Part shown: in pieces, positions 24,094-35,324 of the stretch
Layout: each line of letters opens with the position of its first letter
Position numbering within the stretch: position 1 is the first letter of the stretch
NCBI RefSeq assembly: GCF_040954835.1
Contig: NC_090703.1
Coordinates: 9,915,001-9,979,000, forward strand
DNA from: Lepisosteus oculatus
Lineage: Eukaryota; Chordata; Actinopteri; Semionotiformes; Lepisosteidae
Reading direction: 5' to 3'
Length of the DNA stretch: 64,000 nucleotides
The notes under the pieces: generated by a model
Seen by the model: only the letters and a program-made list of their open reading frames with translations
Database searches by the model: none
Told to the model about the DNA's origin: nothing
Position numbers and translations under genes: made by a program

Positions 24094-27000
24094 ATGGGCA
24101 CCAGCAGTACCAGACCCAAGCCGGTGCAGGTGGCTCCATCCCAGAGCCCTTCTGAGCAGAGAGCGAGCCCTGTGCGGCTGGAAAAGAGACAACCCTGCAC
24201 ACACTGGACGATGGAACCACTGCACAGTGACCAGGAGCAGCAAGGGAGTCTGGGAAGGAGAAGGACAACACAGCTGCCTCCCCTGAGACAGGAAATGACT
24301 TATAGCTTCGCCCCTCGCTCTGCAGGTAGGTCATGGATCAGTTTGTCACAGCTGTGGCTACAGTCACAGATGGGGTGTATATAAGGTTTTTGTTCATGTC
24401 AGCTGCAGGTTCTGGACATGAGCCCAGTTCACATGTAAACTAAAACCAGAACAAGAGGAAGCATTATGAAAAATAATCACTTTATTTTAGACTTCCCCCC
24501 CAATTAAAACAAGTGCTGTGCCATAGTAGTCTTCCTGTATAGTGTGTACATAATCCAAGCAATATGGATTCCCCTGGAGAGCACTGAGCACTGACAGGCA
24601 GATTAGGCTTTGAAACTGGCAGTGAGAGAGATCGTGACAACCTGTGTGCACCAGGATTGCGGCCTTCTGGGACAGCAGGAAAGGCCCTGTAGAGATTTTG
24701 CAAGAACACCCTTCAAAATGGAGTCCCTGGTCTCTTTAAGTTTTCTCACGAGTAGGTCGAACAGAAATATTTGTACTGATGCTCTCTTCTGTCCCAGGTG
24801 CATTTAATACAATGCTCCATGTTCTTTCATCACTACATTTACTGTTACTTTAAATTGCTTTTACAAAGAGAAATGCTCATTGGCATTAGCGATGTGGTGG
24901 TGCTGTGGTGGTGACTGCTTGATGTTTCCCTGTGTCCTGTTGTCTGCAGGCCTCCAGTCTCCTGGCACCAGTGTGGGCGGTAGCATCATTAAGTCCCACC
25001 CTCCTCAGAGGCCACAGGTCAGCACACAACGGTGTTTCTCCAATTGGTGAAGAAACTGAGTTTGTGGTACACCAGCATGGACTGATTATGGGCAATGGCT
25101 ATGCTCTGAGCTGTTCATTTTTAAACTACAGAGACTTTGTCTCATAGTCAATGTATATACAGTACCTGTATATATATTATGGTTTTGGACAATGTTATGC
25201 TGTTTATTTCATAGCCCTGGAGACTGATTATTGGAACCTATACAACACAACCGCAGGTTCCTTGTGTTGTCTGTGTTTTGCTTTTGTGCGGAGCTTAAAC
25301 TCAACACAAACCTACGATCAGAAAAAAACTCACGTTAGCTGTAGTTTCTTTACCGGAGAAAAAAGCTGCCTCTTGTAACTTCAAGACATCGGCAGGGTCC
25401 AGTAGCTATTCCACTCAGGGCATGTAGACTATCCAGGTATATGACAACATTCACCAAGGGCAGCAGCAGAATGTCAGTTTCAGAGATGATTACCCTGTGC
25501 TCTCCTGTATATACAGTAGTTCTCACATGAATCTCCAGATCTAAGACAGCAGTGATCAATAATGAAGTAGTGACCTTGTGCACACTGATGTCTCTACATT
25601 GACTGATCTTGTGGCAGGGACTGCAGCCACTGGCCCTGCCCATCGCTGGATTTCTCTTCGAGGAAGTGGCCAATCACACGGCCCTGGTAAGAAGCTCCGC
25701 CTCCTCATAGTTCTGCCAGGAGAGCTCATGTCAATGGGCTGATTTATGTTCTCATCTACAGATAGAATCCAACAAAGCCTGAAGGCTGGGTTTACCTATT
25801 TCGGGAAGTTATCTTAAAGACAGTAACAAAAACTAGGTATTGAAAACTGTTTCCCTAGCTATAGATTGAATGGAGCTCTTCAAGCTTTCTTGGTCTGGTA
25901 GGTACTGTACATCCATCACCTTGGGCTGTAACAGCTCTTTCCACCTACCTCTCATCTCCATTCTAACACTGTTCTCTGCCCACCCCACTCCTCCTGTGTC
26001 TGGGACCCTCTCACGCCCTCTGACCCTTGCATTCTCTCTTGCATGTCAGGGCACACTACCAAAAGGTGGGGACTCTCTCCGCTCCCCCATCCACAGGCAG
26101 AGGGAGTGCTCTGGCAAGGCTGGCCCACTGCAGGTACAGAATCTCACAACCTTCACTCAGACTGCGAGCGATCAGGCGCATTAGAGCACTGGACTGCTCT
26201 TGACTGACACAGAGCTCTGTCCCTGTATCCTCTACTCGTCTGCTGCCTTTTTCCATGCCCTGAACTTTCTCCCATTAGTTCGTGCCAGAAGTGAGTGGCT
26301 GTGTGAAGGTGCAGCAGTGGGTTTCTGTGGAATTGCGTGGGAGAGACAGCTGGTGTGCGCTGAGCCCGTGACAGCTGTCCCAGGGGCCGTGATTACTGTG
26401 TTGGTGGAGTGGAAACCCCAGAGAGAGCTGTGTTGCAGGGCTGGCCCACATTGACCTGTTCCTCCTGGCAGGTTTTCTTCCCAGTGGATGCACACCACAG
26501 ACAGCTGGAAAAACTGGCATCTCACTTCTGCTTTTTCATGTCTGTCTCTAAGCTGTAGGGCTGAAAAGATCCTGCCAATAAAACAGATAAAGTCACGTTG
26601 GCATTAAGTAAGCATCCATTCAATGAAAAATACTCATTTCTTTCCATTATTTCTCTGTGATGCTTGCTTGCCCCAGCACAGCCTAAATCGACAAGCACCG
26701 CCCTTACCATTGTCACTATGTCTCTGTCCCACGACAGGGGGGAGTTCTGGAGGCCCAGGCGGCTCTCAGTCGTCAGTCTCACGAGCAGCGCCGAGCACAG
26801 AGACGCCTGGTCCGAGAGATCCTGGAGCAGAGGGGCAACAGGGGGCACAGAGGGACAGTCTGCATGGCCAGCGGTGAGATGAGAGCACCTCCCTCCACGT
26901 GTTTGTGCTGTAATCAGGCTGTGTTCCTGCAGCTAATAAACAAGGCAGGAAAGATAACGCAGAGACAGGAGGAACAGTGGGTATAGGTGCGACACACAAG

Positions 27001-28130
27001 GAGCAGTGGCTCTGTGGCTAAGGATCTGTGCCTGTGACTGGAAGGTTGCCGGTTCAAATCCCGCGGCTGGCAGAGGAATCCTACTCCATTGGGCCCCTGA
27101 GCAAGGCCCTTAACCCTAACTGCTCCAGGGGCGCTGTACAATGGCAGACCCTGCGCTCTGACCCCAAGCTTCTCTTCCTGTCTGTGTGTCTGTGTCTCCA
27201 TGGAGAAAAGCTGGGGTATGTGAAAAGATTAATTCCTAATGCAAGAAAATTGTATAGGGCTAATAAAGAAACATTAAAACAATCTGCACACACTCCCTGC
27301 TCAAAAGCTGCCTAATAACAGACAGCATCCCCAGGGCAGAGTCCTACTGTAGGATGTGATGACATGGCAAGAGACATCCAGACTTTGTCAGCTAGTTTAA
27401 TCTGAATTCATGTCATAGCCACACTGAAAACCTTCCTTTACTTAACACAAAACGCGAGGCAAAGAAATAATCTTCCTCGTGTCGTGATGGGCTGTGTTTC
27501 CTCATTTCTGCTACCCCTACAGACAGAGGAGAGCTGGAAGGGAAAGGGAAGCGTAACGTACGTCTGGTCAAGAGGCCCGCTGAAAGAGACATCTTCTGGG
27601 ACTCGTCCAGTGGAGAGGGCCTGGACCTGGTGGAGGCTAGTCCTGGACTACAGGAGTGGGAGTTGGCTGAGAGTCCCAGGACCACTCAGCACCGCTCCAG
27701 CAGCCCGGGGTCAGTCTGGGAGGAACAGGGGCAGGACAGCTCCCGTTCCGACGGGGAGCAAGGTGGGCTCCAGGCAATCAGGACACAGCACCGCAGACAG
27801 GGAGAGGTTCCAGAAACCTGCACCAGGCAGTCCAGACAGGGAGCAGACAAAACAAAGACCTGGATGCTGGGAGGGGAAGGAGACCTGCGCAGCCGACTGA
27901 GAGCCAGCAGGCTGGCCAGGGGGCGGGGAGACGAGGCCTGCTGGGAGGTGAGTGCTGGCCTGACAGGATCTGCCAGAGAGAAAGACGAGAATCCCTGCTG
28001 GAGGCCTGAGGAGGAGGACTGGGCCTGCAGGGCCCTGAGCAGACGAAGGCAGAAGATCGCAGGCAGACTGACCAGAATCAGGCCTGAACTTAACCCCTCG
28101 TTCCAAGACCAGCTAGACCTTGACTTTTAG
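24094..28130 (+). CDS. ccdc198: Coiled-coil domain-containing protein 198 (FAME), 5 exons, 370 aa
   Basis: Exons: 24094-24325, 24950-25017, 25618-25686, 26738-26873 and 27523-28130. The sum is 1113 nt including TAG, and phases close at every join. Human-like landmarks appear in order: MG start followed by KPVQVAP; QLPPL in exon 1; SIIKSHPPQR across exon 2; LQPLALP in exon 3; a basic, helical EAQ..RRAQRRLVREILEQR segment in exon 4; and FWDSSSGEG in exon 5. The end (PSFQDQLDLDF) parallels the acidic, Phe-containing human tail. Gly2 with Thr6 fits an N-myristoylation signal, consistent with membrane attachment of the mammalian protein, which is reported to act in energy metabolism in kidney. The last exon is longer than in mammals (human is about 300 aa) and rich in Arg, Glu, Gln and Trp. 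Position between SLC35F4 and NAA30 supports the call. A small extra exon could have been missed. Confidence 0.85.
26990..27290 (+). mobile_element. tRNA-derived SINE
   Basis: The pol III A box lies in GTGGCTAAGGA (about 27013) and the B box is GGTTCAAATCC (27050-27060). The typical body with GGGCCCCTGAGCAAGGCCC follows, then CTGCTCCAGGGGCGCTGTA. The A-rich end is near 27280. The copy is nearly intact and sits in CCDC198 intron 4. Confidence 0.88.
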
Positions 28131-28953
28131 GCCCATTGTGGTGCGGGGGTGGAGGGGGGGAGGGGTATATCTACATTAAAAAAAGTTGCTGGTGCTCAAT
28201 TACCAGAAAGACGAAGCTGGAGTTCAGAAGGCTGCAATGTGTCAACCATGATCCTGAGTGTGGGTGGCAGATAGGGAGAGAGGAGATATTTGTGCTCCCA
28301 GTGTTCTTTCTGCTGTGAAGAGCCCAGTTCAGCACGGATCTTTCCGTGAGGCCCAGAGGACAGCATTCATTCTGGAAAATGCTGAGCTTTTCATTAAACC
28401 TGCATTTCACAGACTAAAGGACAGGCATTTGGTACAACTTGACTACAATTTAAAATGCAGTGCACATCCCTAGACACTAGTCTAGATTTTCATGAGAAAC
28501 TAATACAGCATAGATAAGTGTTTTGAGACATTTTTTAGGGAAGGAGAGCCACAAGAAATCTGTACTGGACTTTGCACAGCAATGTTTTGTTAATTATATT
28601 AAACCACTAGAGCATTTTTAGCATTTTTATTTTTAAGAAGACAAATTTTCTAAAGTGAAAATGCATAAATGTGTTACATGTATATGTATATGCAACTTCA
28701 GTCCTGTTTATGGTAGAACTGCATGATCTTTAACTAAATTATTGCATTGCTCTTGCTCTACAGAAAGAAAACTGTTTTGAAAGTTTTTAATCCTGATGTT
28801 TAAGCTATTTGGTTATATCACCCTGGAAAGACCTACTCTACTTTTCCTTCTACGCATTTCTAAATAGTAAAATCTTTATTTCTTTAAATGTGAAGGAAGT
28901 GCTAATTAACGAGGTGTTGGTTTATTCTCTGTGAATTACACAGCAAACAGGAA

Positions 28954-28959
28954 AATAAA
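28954..28959 (+). terminator. Candidate CCDC198 polyadenylation signal
   Basis: An AATAAA in an A-rich context about 820 bases after the CCDC198 stop, followed by a T-rich tract at 28981-28991. An ATTAAA near 28392 is an alternative. No transcript evidence is available. Confidence 0.35.
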
Positions 28960-30186
28960 ACCCTTTCCGTGTAGGTCTAGATTTTTTTTCCCCCTCCAGC
29001 TGACATAATTAACATGACAAAGCGTTACTCGGGTGTTTCTGTGAGGTTTCCTTTTCCACTACAGATAAAACGGAATTTAAATAATACCCATTATGAAGAC
29101 AAATCAGGTGGTTTCATAGCAAGATGGTATTATACAGGGTTAAACAGTAGGCTTCCCATGAAAACGCCGGTGAATTATAATAATTCAGTGTAGGGTGACA
29201 CCTAGCGATTACTAAGATATTGCAGGCGAAAAGCGTCTAACAAAAGCTCTCGGCTCTAATGGATTGCCGTTCCACAAAACAGCACTTGCAGGCGTGAAGT
29301 GCGTCTGTGTGACGATTAATTCTTAATACCGAATTATAGGTACTACATTATTTTATTTATTTGAAGTGGGGGCGGACTAGGGTGCGAGGAAATATTCTTT
29401 TTGGTCTATTAATCCACTGTAATGCTCAGTAATATTGGGCAATCGTGGCTTAATAAATCCTGATGGCAAATTAATGTACATAGACATATCGATTAAAAAC
29501 TCAAATACATGAATAAGGTACGGTATATGTATGACTTTGAACAAAAACAATTGACTCAAAACCTTCACTGTGGTTTGTGACAATTGTCACAGCTCTGGTT
29601 GTTAATACAGTTCGATAATTGCTCGATGAAACTCTTCTTCTTGGAAGCCCAGACTCGAAATTCATAAACATTTTTCTACCGCCACGGCCTTCAAAGGTTA
29701 ACCTTAATTCTTACATTTGTGACATAGCTGAATGTCAGTGCAATTATACTCATTGAGAAAATCTTATTTATCTCACTATTATTGATGAGATATCAAAAAC
29801 ATAAAAATAACATAAAAGTCTTACTTCGCAAATGTAGCTCACATTCATTGGAATCTTCATGAGTCAGGGTTAACCATACACTGTATGAACAACCAATACG
29901 AAGCACTGTAGTATGAATCCATTCTATCTACCAATCACTAATCAATTACTAGTCAACACATTATCAGGTGCTGTTCTCTACAAGGCTATTTCTTAACTGT
30001 GAAACAGATTAACTGTGATCATCGAACAAAATGACTCATATTTAAAGAAATTCTAGTAAAGTACTGAGAGGTAAGGATTTCTGCACAGTACTGTGTGCAA
30101 AGGATTGAAGGAGCATGGAACAAGCTACTCAGCCAGGCTGTCCATTCTGAAACCCTTCCTTTCAAGAAAGTATTTAAACATGATCC

Positions 30187-30770
30187 AGCAGCCATATCAC
30201 CCTGCAACTCACAACTGGCAACCCACTGAAGCTAAGCAGGTGTGAGCCTGGTCAGTACCTGGATGGGAGACCTCCTGGGAAAAACTAAGGTTGCTGCTGG
30301 AAGAGGTGTTATTGGCCAGCAGGGGGCGCTCACTCTGTGGTCCACGTGGGTTCTAATGCCTAAAATAATGCCTGTTCTAATTGTAAACAAGCGCCGTCCT
30401 TCGGATGAGATGTAAAACCGAGGTCCTGACTCTCTGTGGTCATTAAAAATCCCAGGTCATTTCTCGAAAAGAGTAGGGGTGTAACCCTGGCGTCCTGGCC
30501 AAATTTCCCATTGGCCCTTACCAATCATGGCCTCCTAATAATCCCCCTCTATGAATTGGCTTCATTACTCTCTGCTCTCCTTTCCACTAATGTGTGGGGA
30601 GTGTTCTGGTGCACTATGGCTGCTGTCGCATCATCCATGTGGGGGTGGTGGAGGGGAGACCCCATTACCTGTAAAGTGCTTTGAGTGGAGTGTCCAGAAA
30701 AGTGCTATATAAGTGTAAGCAATTATTATAATAATTATTATTATTATTATTATTATTATAACACCAGCAA
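30187..30770 (+). mobile_element. 5S rRNA-derived SINE with L2-like tail, near full length
   Basis: The head is 5S-like: GAAGCTAAGCAGG (5S A-box region, 30228-30240), GAGCCTGGTCAGTACCTGGA, then GATGGGAGACC (C-box, 30262-30272). A long central domain follows. The 3' end GTAAAGTGCTTTGAG ... GTGCTATATAAGTG is of L2 type, ending in an (ATT)n array at about 30721-30760. This is the 5S-Deu-L2 SINE architecture known from non-teleost fish and other vertebrates. A CTCF-like core lies at 30316-30329. Confidence 0.87.
30316..30329 (+). promoter_or_regulatory. CTCF-like core motif inside a SINE
   Basis: CCAGCAGGGGGCGC fits every position of the vertebrate CTCF core CCASYAGRKGGCRS. It is carried in the central part of the 5S-derived SINE. 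Binding is not shown by sequence alone. Confidence 0.5.
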
Positions 30771-31399
30771 GCACGGGGAACGAGTTAAAAGTGAGCTTAC
30801 TTCCATACTCTGGTGGCTTTTTTGTATGAATGACATCCTTGTTAAAAACAAGCTGTCTTTGCAGTGCAACACACACTCGGCAAAGACACTGAAGCTTGTC
30901 CCCTCCCTTGAGACAAGCTCTGAGCATTACACCTGCCGAGAGAAACCAGCCACAGAACACCTCAGTCCCTTATTTCCCAAACCTTCACTTAGCGCTCTCA
31001 TTGTGGGTTTAGCAGCCACATTGCAAAAATGTGAAAAAATATGATTTATTACCAGATTTGTTTTCTTGAAATAAGAAGATATCCTGCAGGGCATCTTGAA
31101 GCAAATAAAATGAAAGGAAGAGAGAGGGGTTAATAGACAATAAAATTATCCTGCAAGCCAACTCCTTCCCCAGCTGAACTCGGCACAAATCGACTCAAAT
31201 TCCCTTTCGGTTTCCCCCCCTGCTCACATCAAACTGACTGCATTATAAATGGCCTCCAACATGATAGGACAGGCCTTTATTCCAAGGCACAGGGTTGGCC
31301 AGTTCTAGCAGTTTACAAAAACACCTGACAGCTGCAGGCCCTAGAGTAGATTGCACCAACGAAAAAGAAGACTAATACATTTAATATATATATATATTA

Positions 31400-31570
31400 A
31401 TTCAGGTGGGTAGCTGCGTCAGCATACGTAGGCTGCAAAGGAACAATAGGTTTATTCCATGCTGAAAAAAAGATGTGGAACACCTGAAGAAGGCTCCACG
31501 GCCGAAACGTTGTGTTCTCTTTCTTCTTTTTTTCAGCATGGAATAAACCTACTACTTGTTCCTATATATA
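31400..31570 (+). mobile_element. Penelope-like element terminal fragment
   Basis: Contains the diagnostic CTGAAGAAGGCTCCACGGCC/GAAACG core and a flanking TTTCAGCATGGAATAAACC, which I associate with Penelope-like retroelement ends in fishes. The core lies between long inverted arms, 31440-31473 and 31525-31562, which pair almost fully apart from a few extra bases. No reverse transcriptase remains. Family assignment is from pattern memory. Confidence 0.6.
31478..31517 (+). ncRNA. Hammerhead-ribozyme-like motif (probably degenerate)
   Basis: Type I hammerhead order can be read. Stem I is GAACAC (31478-31483) with GTGTTC (31512-31517), a perfect pairing. The core is CTGAAGA (31484-31490). Stem II is GGC (31492-31494) with GCC (31501-31503). 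Core GAAA is 31504-31507, and a minimal self-complementary ACGT stem III (31507-31510) is followed by T31511 at the cleavage position. The odd point is an extra A (31491) between the core and stem II. Penelope-like elements are known to carry such ribozymes with very short stem III. Activity is unproven. Confidence 0.5.
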
Positions 31571-32919
31571 TTAATGACAATTTAAGTTTTATTGTCACAT
31601 ATCACTTCTCTTTATGGACATTAATGCAAAATAAGGAAGAAATGTTCAAATATCCAGTTCATGTTTTGCTCTGTTTTAGGGTCCTGCAACTCTACACCCT
31701 CACATGGATCAAACCCATGAAACTGACATTTACTAGTTTATCATGCACTTGCACAGTTGATCAGAATCAGTGGCTCATAGTCTCACTTCTAATGATCTGA
31801 TTTCAGCTGGGACATCCCTGAAGTCCACGAATCCACAAATGTCTACGGTCTACACTGTAAATCCGAGACTGAAATCGCTGTATATTTTCAGTAGTGCATT
31901 TCAGATCTGCAGCTACAAATACACATTGAATTTGCTGGGAGAAAGAAAGGCAGACAGAACGGCATCACATTAGAAGACCATTGTCTAAATATTTAAGTGA
32001 GAAAGTAAAGTCACTTTTCATGATTTCAAGAAGAATAAGTGTTGCAAACCCAAATGATATTGGGGCTATATACAATCATTTTACTGCCTAGAATTACTGC
32101 CTGTTAAGTGTTCATAGGTGGAAAGCAGGTGTATTTTTTGGTCTTGACTGACAAGTGTGAGCAAAGCAATGACAGATGTATTGCAGATCTATGAAAGACA
32201 ACCTCTTCCGAGTGGGTTTTTTTTCCCTGTAGAAATGTTTACCACAGAAAGATGCGGAAGCCTAGTTACATCTGAAGGGCATATACTATATTCTAACAAC
32301 AGCTTGGACCATGATAGTGAGCAATAAGTTCATAGGACAAGATGTGGAAAGTTTGTATCATCTTAGTTTATAGGATAGTGCACACTTTACTTCACTGTAA
32401 CCCACTTGTTAACCCACTGTAACCCACTGGTTCCACCCCCAACGGCTTAAGACTTTCAGTATCAGCAAGACTTATATCCATAAAAAATGGGTGGATTTGA
32501 ACTTAAGATTTCTATTAGATTCCTTCTGTTGGTGCAAATCTTGAGCATTAGGATTATGTGTCCCCTTTTGCAACACCCTCAGACCACACTTACCTGCTCA
32601 GCAATGCCACTGAAATATGGCCAAGAGAAACACCAGCCTCTGCCGTTTTCTCATCTGCTCTGCTTCTACAATCCAACATTGTGGAGATCTTAAAGAAAGG
32701 GAGTGATGCACGAGGACATCAGCAGAACTTCTGGATCTCAAGTAAACTTCAAAAGGAGTTGTATTTAAGCTCAGCAGACCACCTGCTACTGGTGCTCTTG
32801 GTACACACCCACTTTCTCCCTTCATGAGCAGATGTCAGTAGACTGTCAACCTTTCTTGACCAGGTTACTTGGTAGAAGCATTCTGGTCAAATGTTAGCTT
32901 CCATCTAGCATCCAACAAC

Positions 32920-33105
32920 CAAGACTCCCAAAACACCCTTAATGACCACAGGGTATACACCCCCCTACTGGCCCTCCTAACACCATTTCTAGCAGCAACC
33001 TTAGTTTTTCCCAGAAGGTCTCTCAACCAGGTACTGACCAGGCTCAAACCTTCTGAGCTTCAGTGGGTTGCCAGGTATAAGCTACAAGGTGATATTGCTG
33101 GTACC
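32920..33105 (-). mobile_element. 5S rRNA-derived SINE, 5' half only
   Basis: The minus-strand reading matches the head of the 30187 copy: GGCAACCCACTGAAGCT, GAGCCTGGTCAGTACCTGG, GAGACCTTCTGGGAAAAAC, then AAGGTTGCTGCTAG. It stops before the L2-like tail. Its CTCF-like position reads CCAGTAGGGGGGTG, with one mismatch to the core. Confidence 0.82.
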
Positions 33106-33874
33106 TGTTGGGTTTTACATGCCCCACAAACTCTGTTAACCAACCCCAAAACCGAACAATCTAACTAAACTAAAGTTGCTTTACTGGACCATTTCCAAAG
33201 CAATCACCTACTCCAAAGCTGCATGCAAAATTTAACTAAAGGAAAACCTTATAACGTCGCTGAAAATAACTTTCAAATGATTAACTCTATTAAAGGTTCT
33301 GTGACGTAACAGAACTTGACTGGAATAAAACCCAGAGGACACGGCATCCTTGGGACAAATTGGAAGCACCTACTCCGATGAGAACGATGATCGTCAGTGA
33401 TGAGAAATACTGAGAAACCTCCAGACTTTAAAAAACAACACGAATGCCACTTTGAGGGCTTGCCTGCACACTACCGTAACTGAAGATCGGCATTGAGAAG
33501 CAAGGGACTAAATGGAACTTGCAGCAATTGAACAGTGCATTGGTCTGATCCGAGATCTGATTTGAGATACTTACAAATCAAAACTTTATACTGTACACTT
33601 GACGGGTAATGAGTTTAATATACTACAGAACTAGACCTGACTAGGCATGGTCAAACACCGGTCATTGTGCAGGCTATATTTAATGAGGGAGCGTGTATTT
33701 GTGACACTTTACCTTGTAGAGTGAAAGGAGTGACAGGAATTAGATGTCAGCCATTGTCATCAGAAGACAGAAACGCACACACATACACAGAGAGCAGCGA
33801 GAAAGAAATTCAGTGCGTAAGAGCATCATTAAAGAAAGCAAAAAATACATCAAAAGCAGCTGTAAATGCATAAT

Positions 33875-33880
33875 TTTATT
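33875..33880 (-). terminator. Candidate NAA30 polyadenylation signal
   Basis: TTTATT on the plus strand gives AATAAA on the minus strand about 1450 bases past the NAA30 stop. Mammalian NAA30 also has a long 3' UTR. Without transcripts this is one candidate only. Confidence 0.35.
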
Positions 33881-34294
33881 ATTTGCCAGCAAGAGAATGC
33901 ACCAAAAATGCACCACGTCTGTCATTTTTCTTTAAATGCTTAAAAACCTTCCAAGGCAGTTTCTGCCTTCAGATCATAAGTCCAAAACTCACCAAAAACA
34001 AAAAGGGAGGGGGTGGGAGTCTTCGATCACTCTGGGGAGGACCCTTGGGGAAAATCTGAAAGGAGGAGACTTTGTGGTCTGCCTAGCTCTCACCAAGAGA
34101 TGCCTTTTCTCGTAGATGAGACTAACACATTTTTAGAATAACGTTAAATTGACCCAGACGGAGGAGGAAAGGGTAAAAAATCCTTTCATTCCCATTGGGG
34201 ATGACCCCTCTGAATTACATTATTTCCTCAAAGGGCAAATTTCAGTTTCGCGTTCCGAGTCTGAGGATTTAAAGCAGTCAACTCAGGACAGACT

Positions 34295-34344
34295 GCACCA
34301 TTTCTGCTGTAACTTCTAGTTTGAACTCCAACTAGAAATGGTGC
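34295..34344 (-). other. Two competing perfect hairpins in the probable NAA30 3' UTR
   Basis: The outer arms 34295-34305 and 34334-34344 are perfect 11-base reverse complements. The inner arms 34314-34321 and 34330-34337 are perfect 8-base reverse complements around an 8-base loop. The right arms overlap by four bases (34334-34337), so both stems cannot be complete at once. Confidence 0.6.
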
Positions 34345-35324
34345 TCACATTTATCGATGGCTATTTCTTCTGATATGTAAAGCAAAATAAAAACTAAATC
34401 AGAACTTGTTTTTAGGGAAAAACCCAACACTCGAATCACTTTCAAACTAAGGTTCATCTCAACTGTTTTACATTGGCATACACCGGTCACCTAATGGCAA
34501 TTAAAAATACACTTGTACCTCGACAGTAAAATAATCACTTTTAAAAACAATGTCTACCAAAAAAAACATCACAGGGGAGAAATCTTGGCCAGGTTCAGAA
34601 ATTTAATCAATGCACTGGCATCAGATGAGGGGGAGATATTCTGCCTCTATGTTTGTGACTTGTCCATCCTTCCTCAGAGGTGTGAATGGGCTTTAATTTT
34701 ATTTTTCAGCTTCCACTCAAACGATTTAAACCTGCGCATGCACGAGCATGTGTGTGTACCTGCTCGTCCCGGAGTGACACACCGCCGAGCGAAGCAGGAT
34801 TTCCGTATAGAACAGAGCACCTTTCCAGCATGTTCTCACAACACACAGAAAAAAACCAATACGTACACATACACCCACACACTCATTCCGACACACGAGA
34901 CGCAAGGAAAAAAAACTACGATAAAAATAAGTTCCACAAATGTCAGGATGTCGCGCTCGCTGCAGGTGGTTATACCTGTTTGTGTGATCCGTTCTTGCTG
35001 TAATGATTTGTAAAAAAAAAACCGCAGTCCACTGGTTCGACGCGTGGGAGGCGGCCCAGTGTGGCCGCAGCTGCCGGCGTTTCCGTGCTCGTTGTGCGAC
35101 GGGACGCGTGCCGGACCCCCGCAACAAGCCCACCGCCCAGGCTCCCCGGTCGCAAGAAGCCCTCTGCACCCGGGCGCCTGCGGAACTCAATCTCTCTCTT
35201 TTGTTTTTTAATATATACTTTAAACTCTTTAATAGTTTCTGCATGTTCGACTGGTTTCCATTTTGTTTGTGGTGTTGAGAAGGAGCTTGTTCCTTGAACC
35301 CGTGACCAGGCTGGCGCGCCCCCG

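Larger units (their letters stand above)
28131..33870. other. CCDC198-NAA30 intergenic region (convergent genes)
   Basis: CCDC198 (+) and NAA30 (-) point towards each other here, so the ends of this interval should hold both 3' UTRs. The middle has two 5S-SINEs in opposite orientation and a Penelope-like element end. About 28850-29850 is AT-rich, dense in TAAT/ATTA cores and free of recognisable repeats. No gene is seen. Confidence 0.6.

Noticed and set aside
27948-28030. Possible extra intron in the CCDC198 last exon (GAG|GTGAGT to CTGCAG)
   Set aside because: Removing 83 bases shifts the frame and loses the acidic Phe-containing end that resembles the mammalian C-terminus. Read-through stays open for 60 more codons.
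27630-28130. Independent 166-codon gene starting at the ATG at 27630
   Set aside because: It is internal to CCDC198 exon 5, which joins in phase to the preceding exon.
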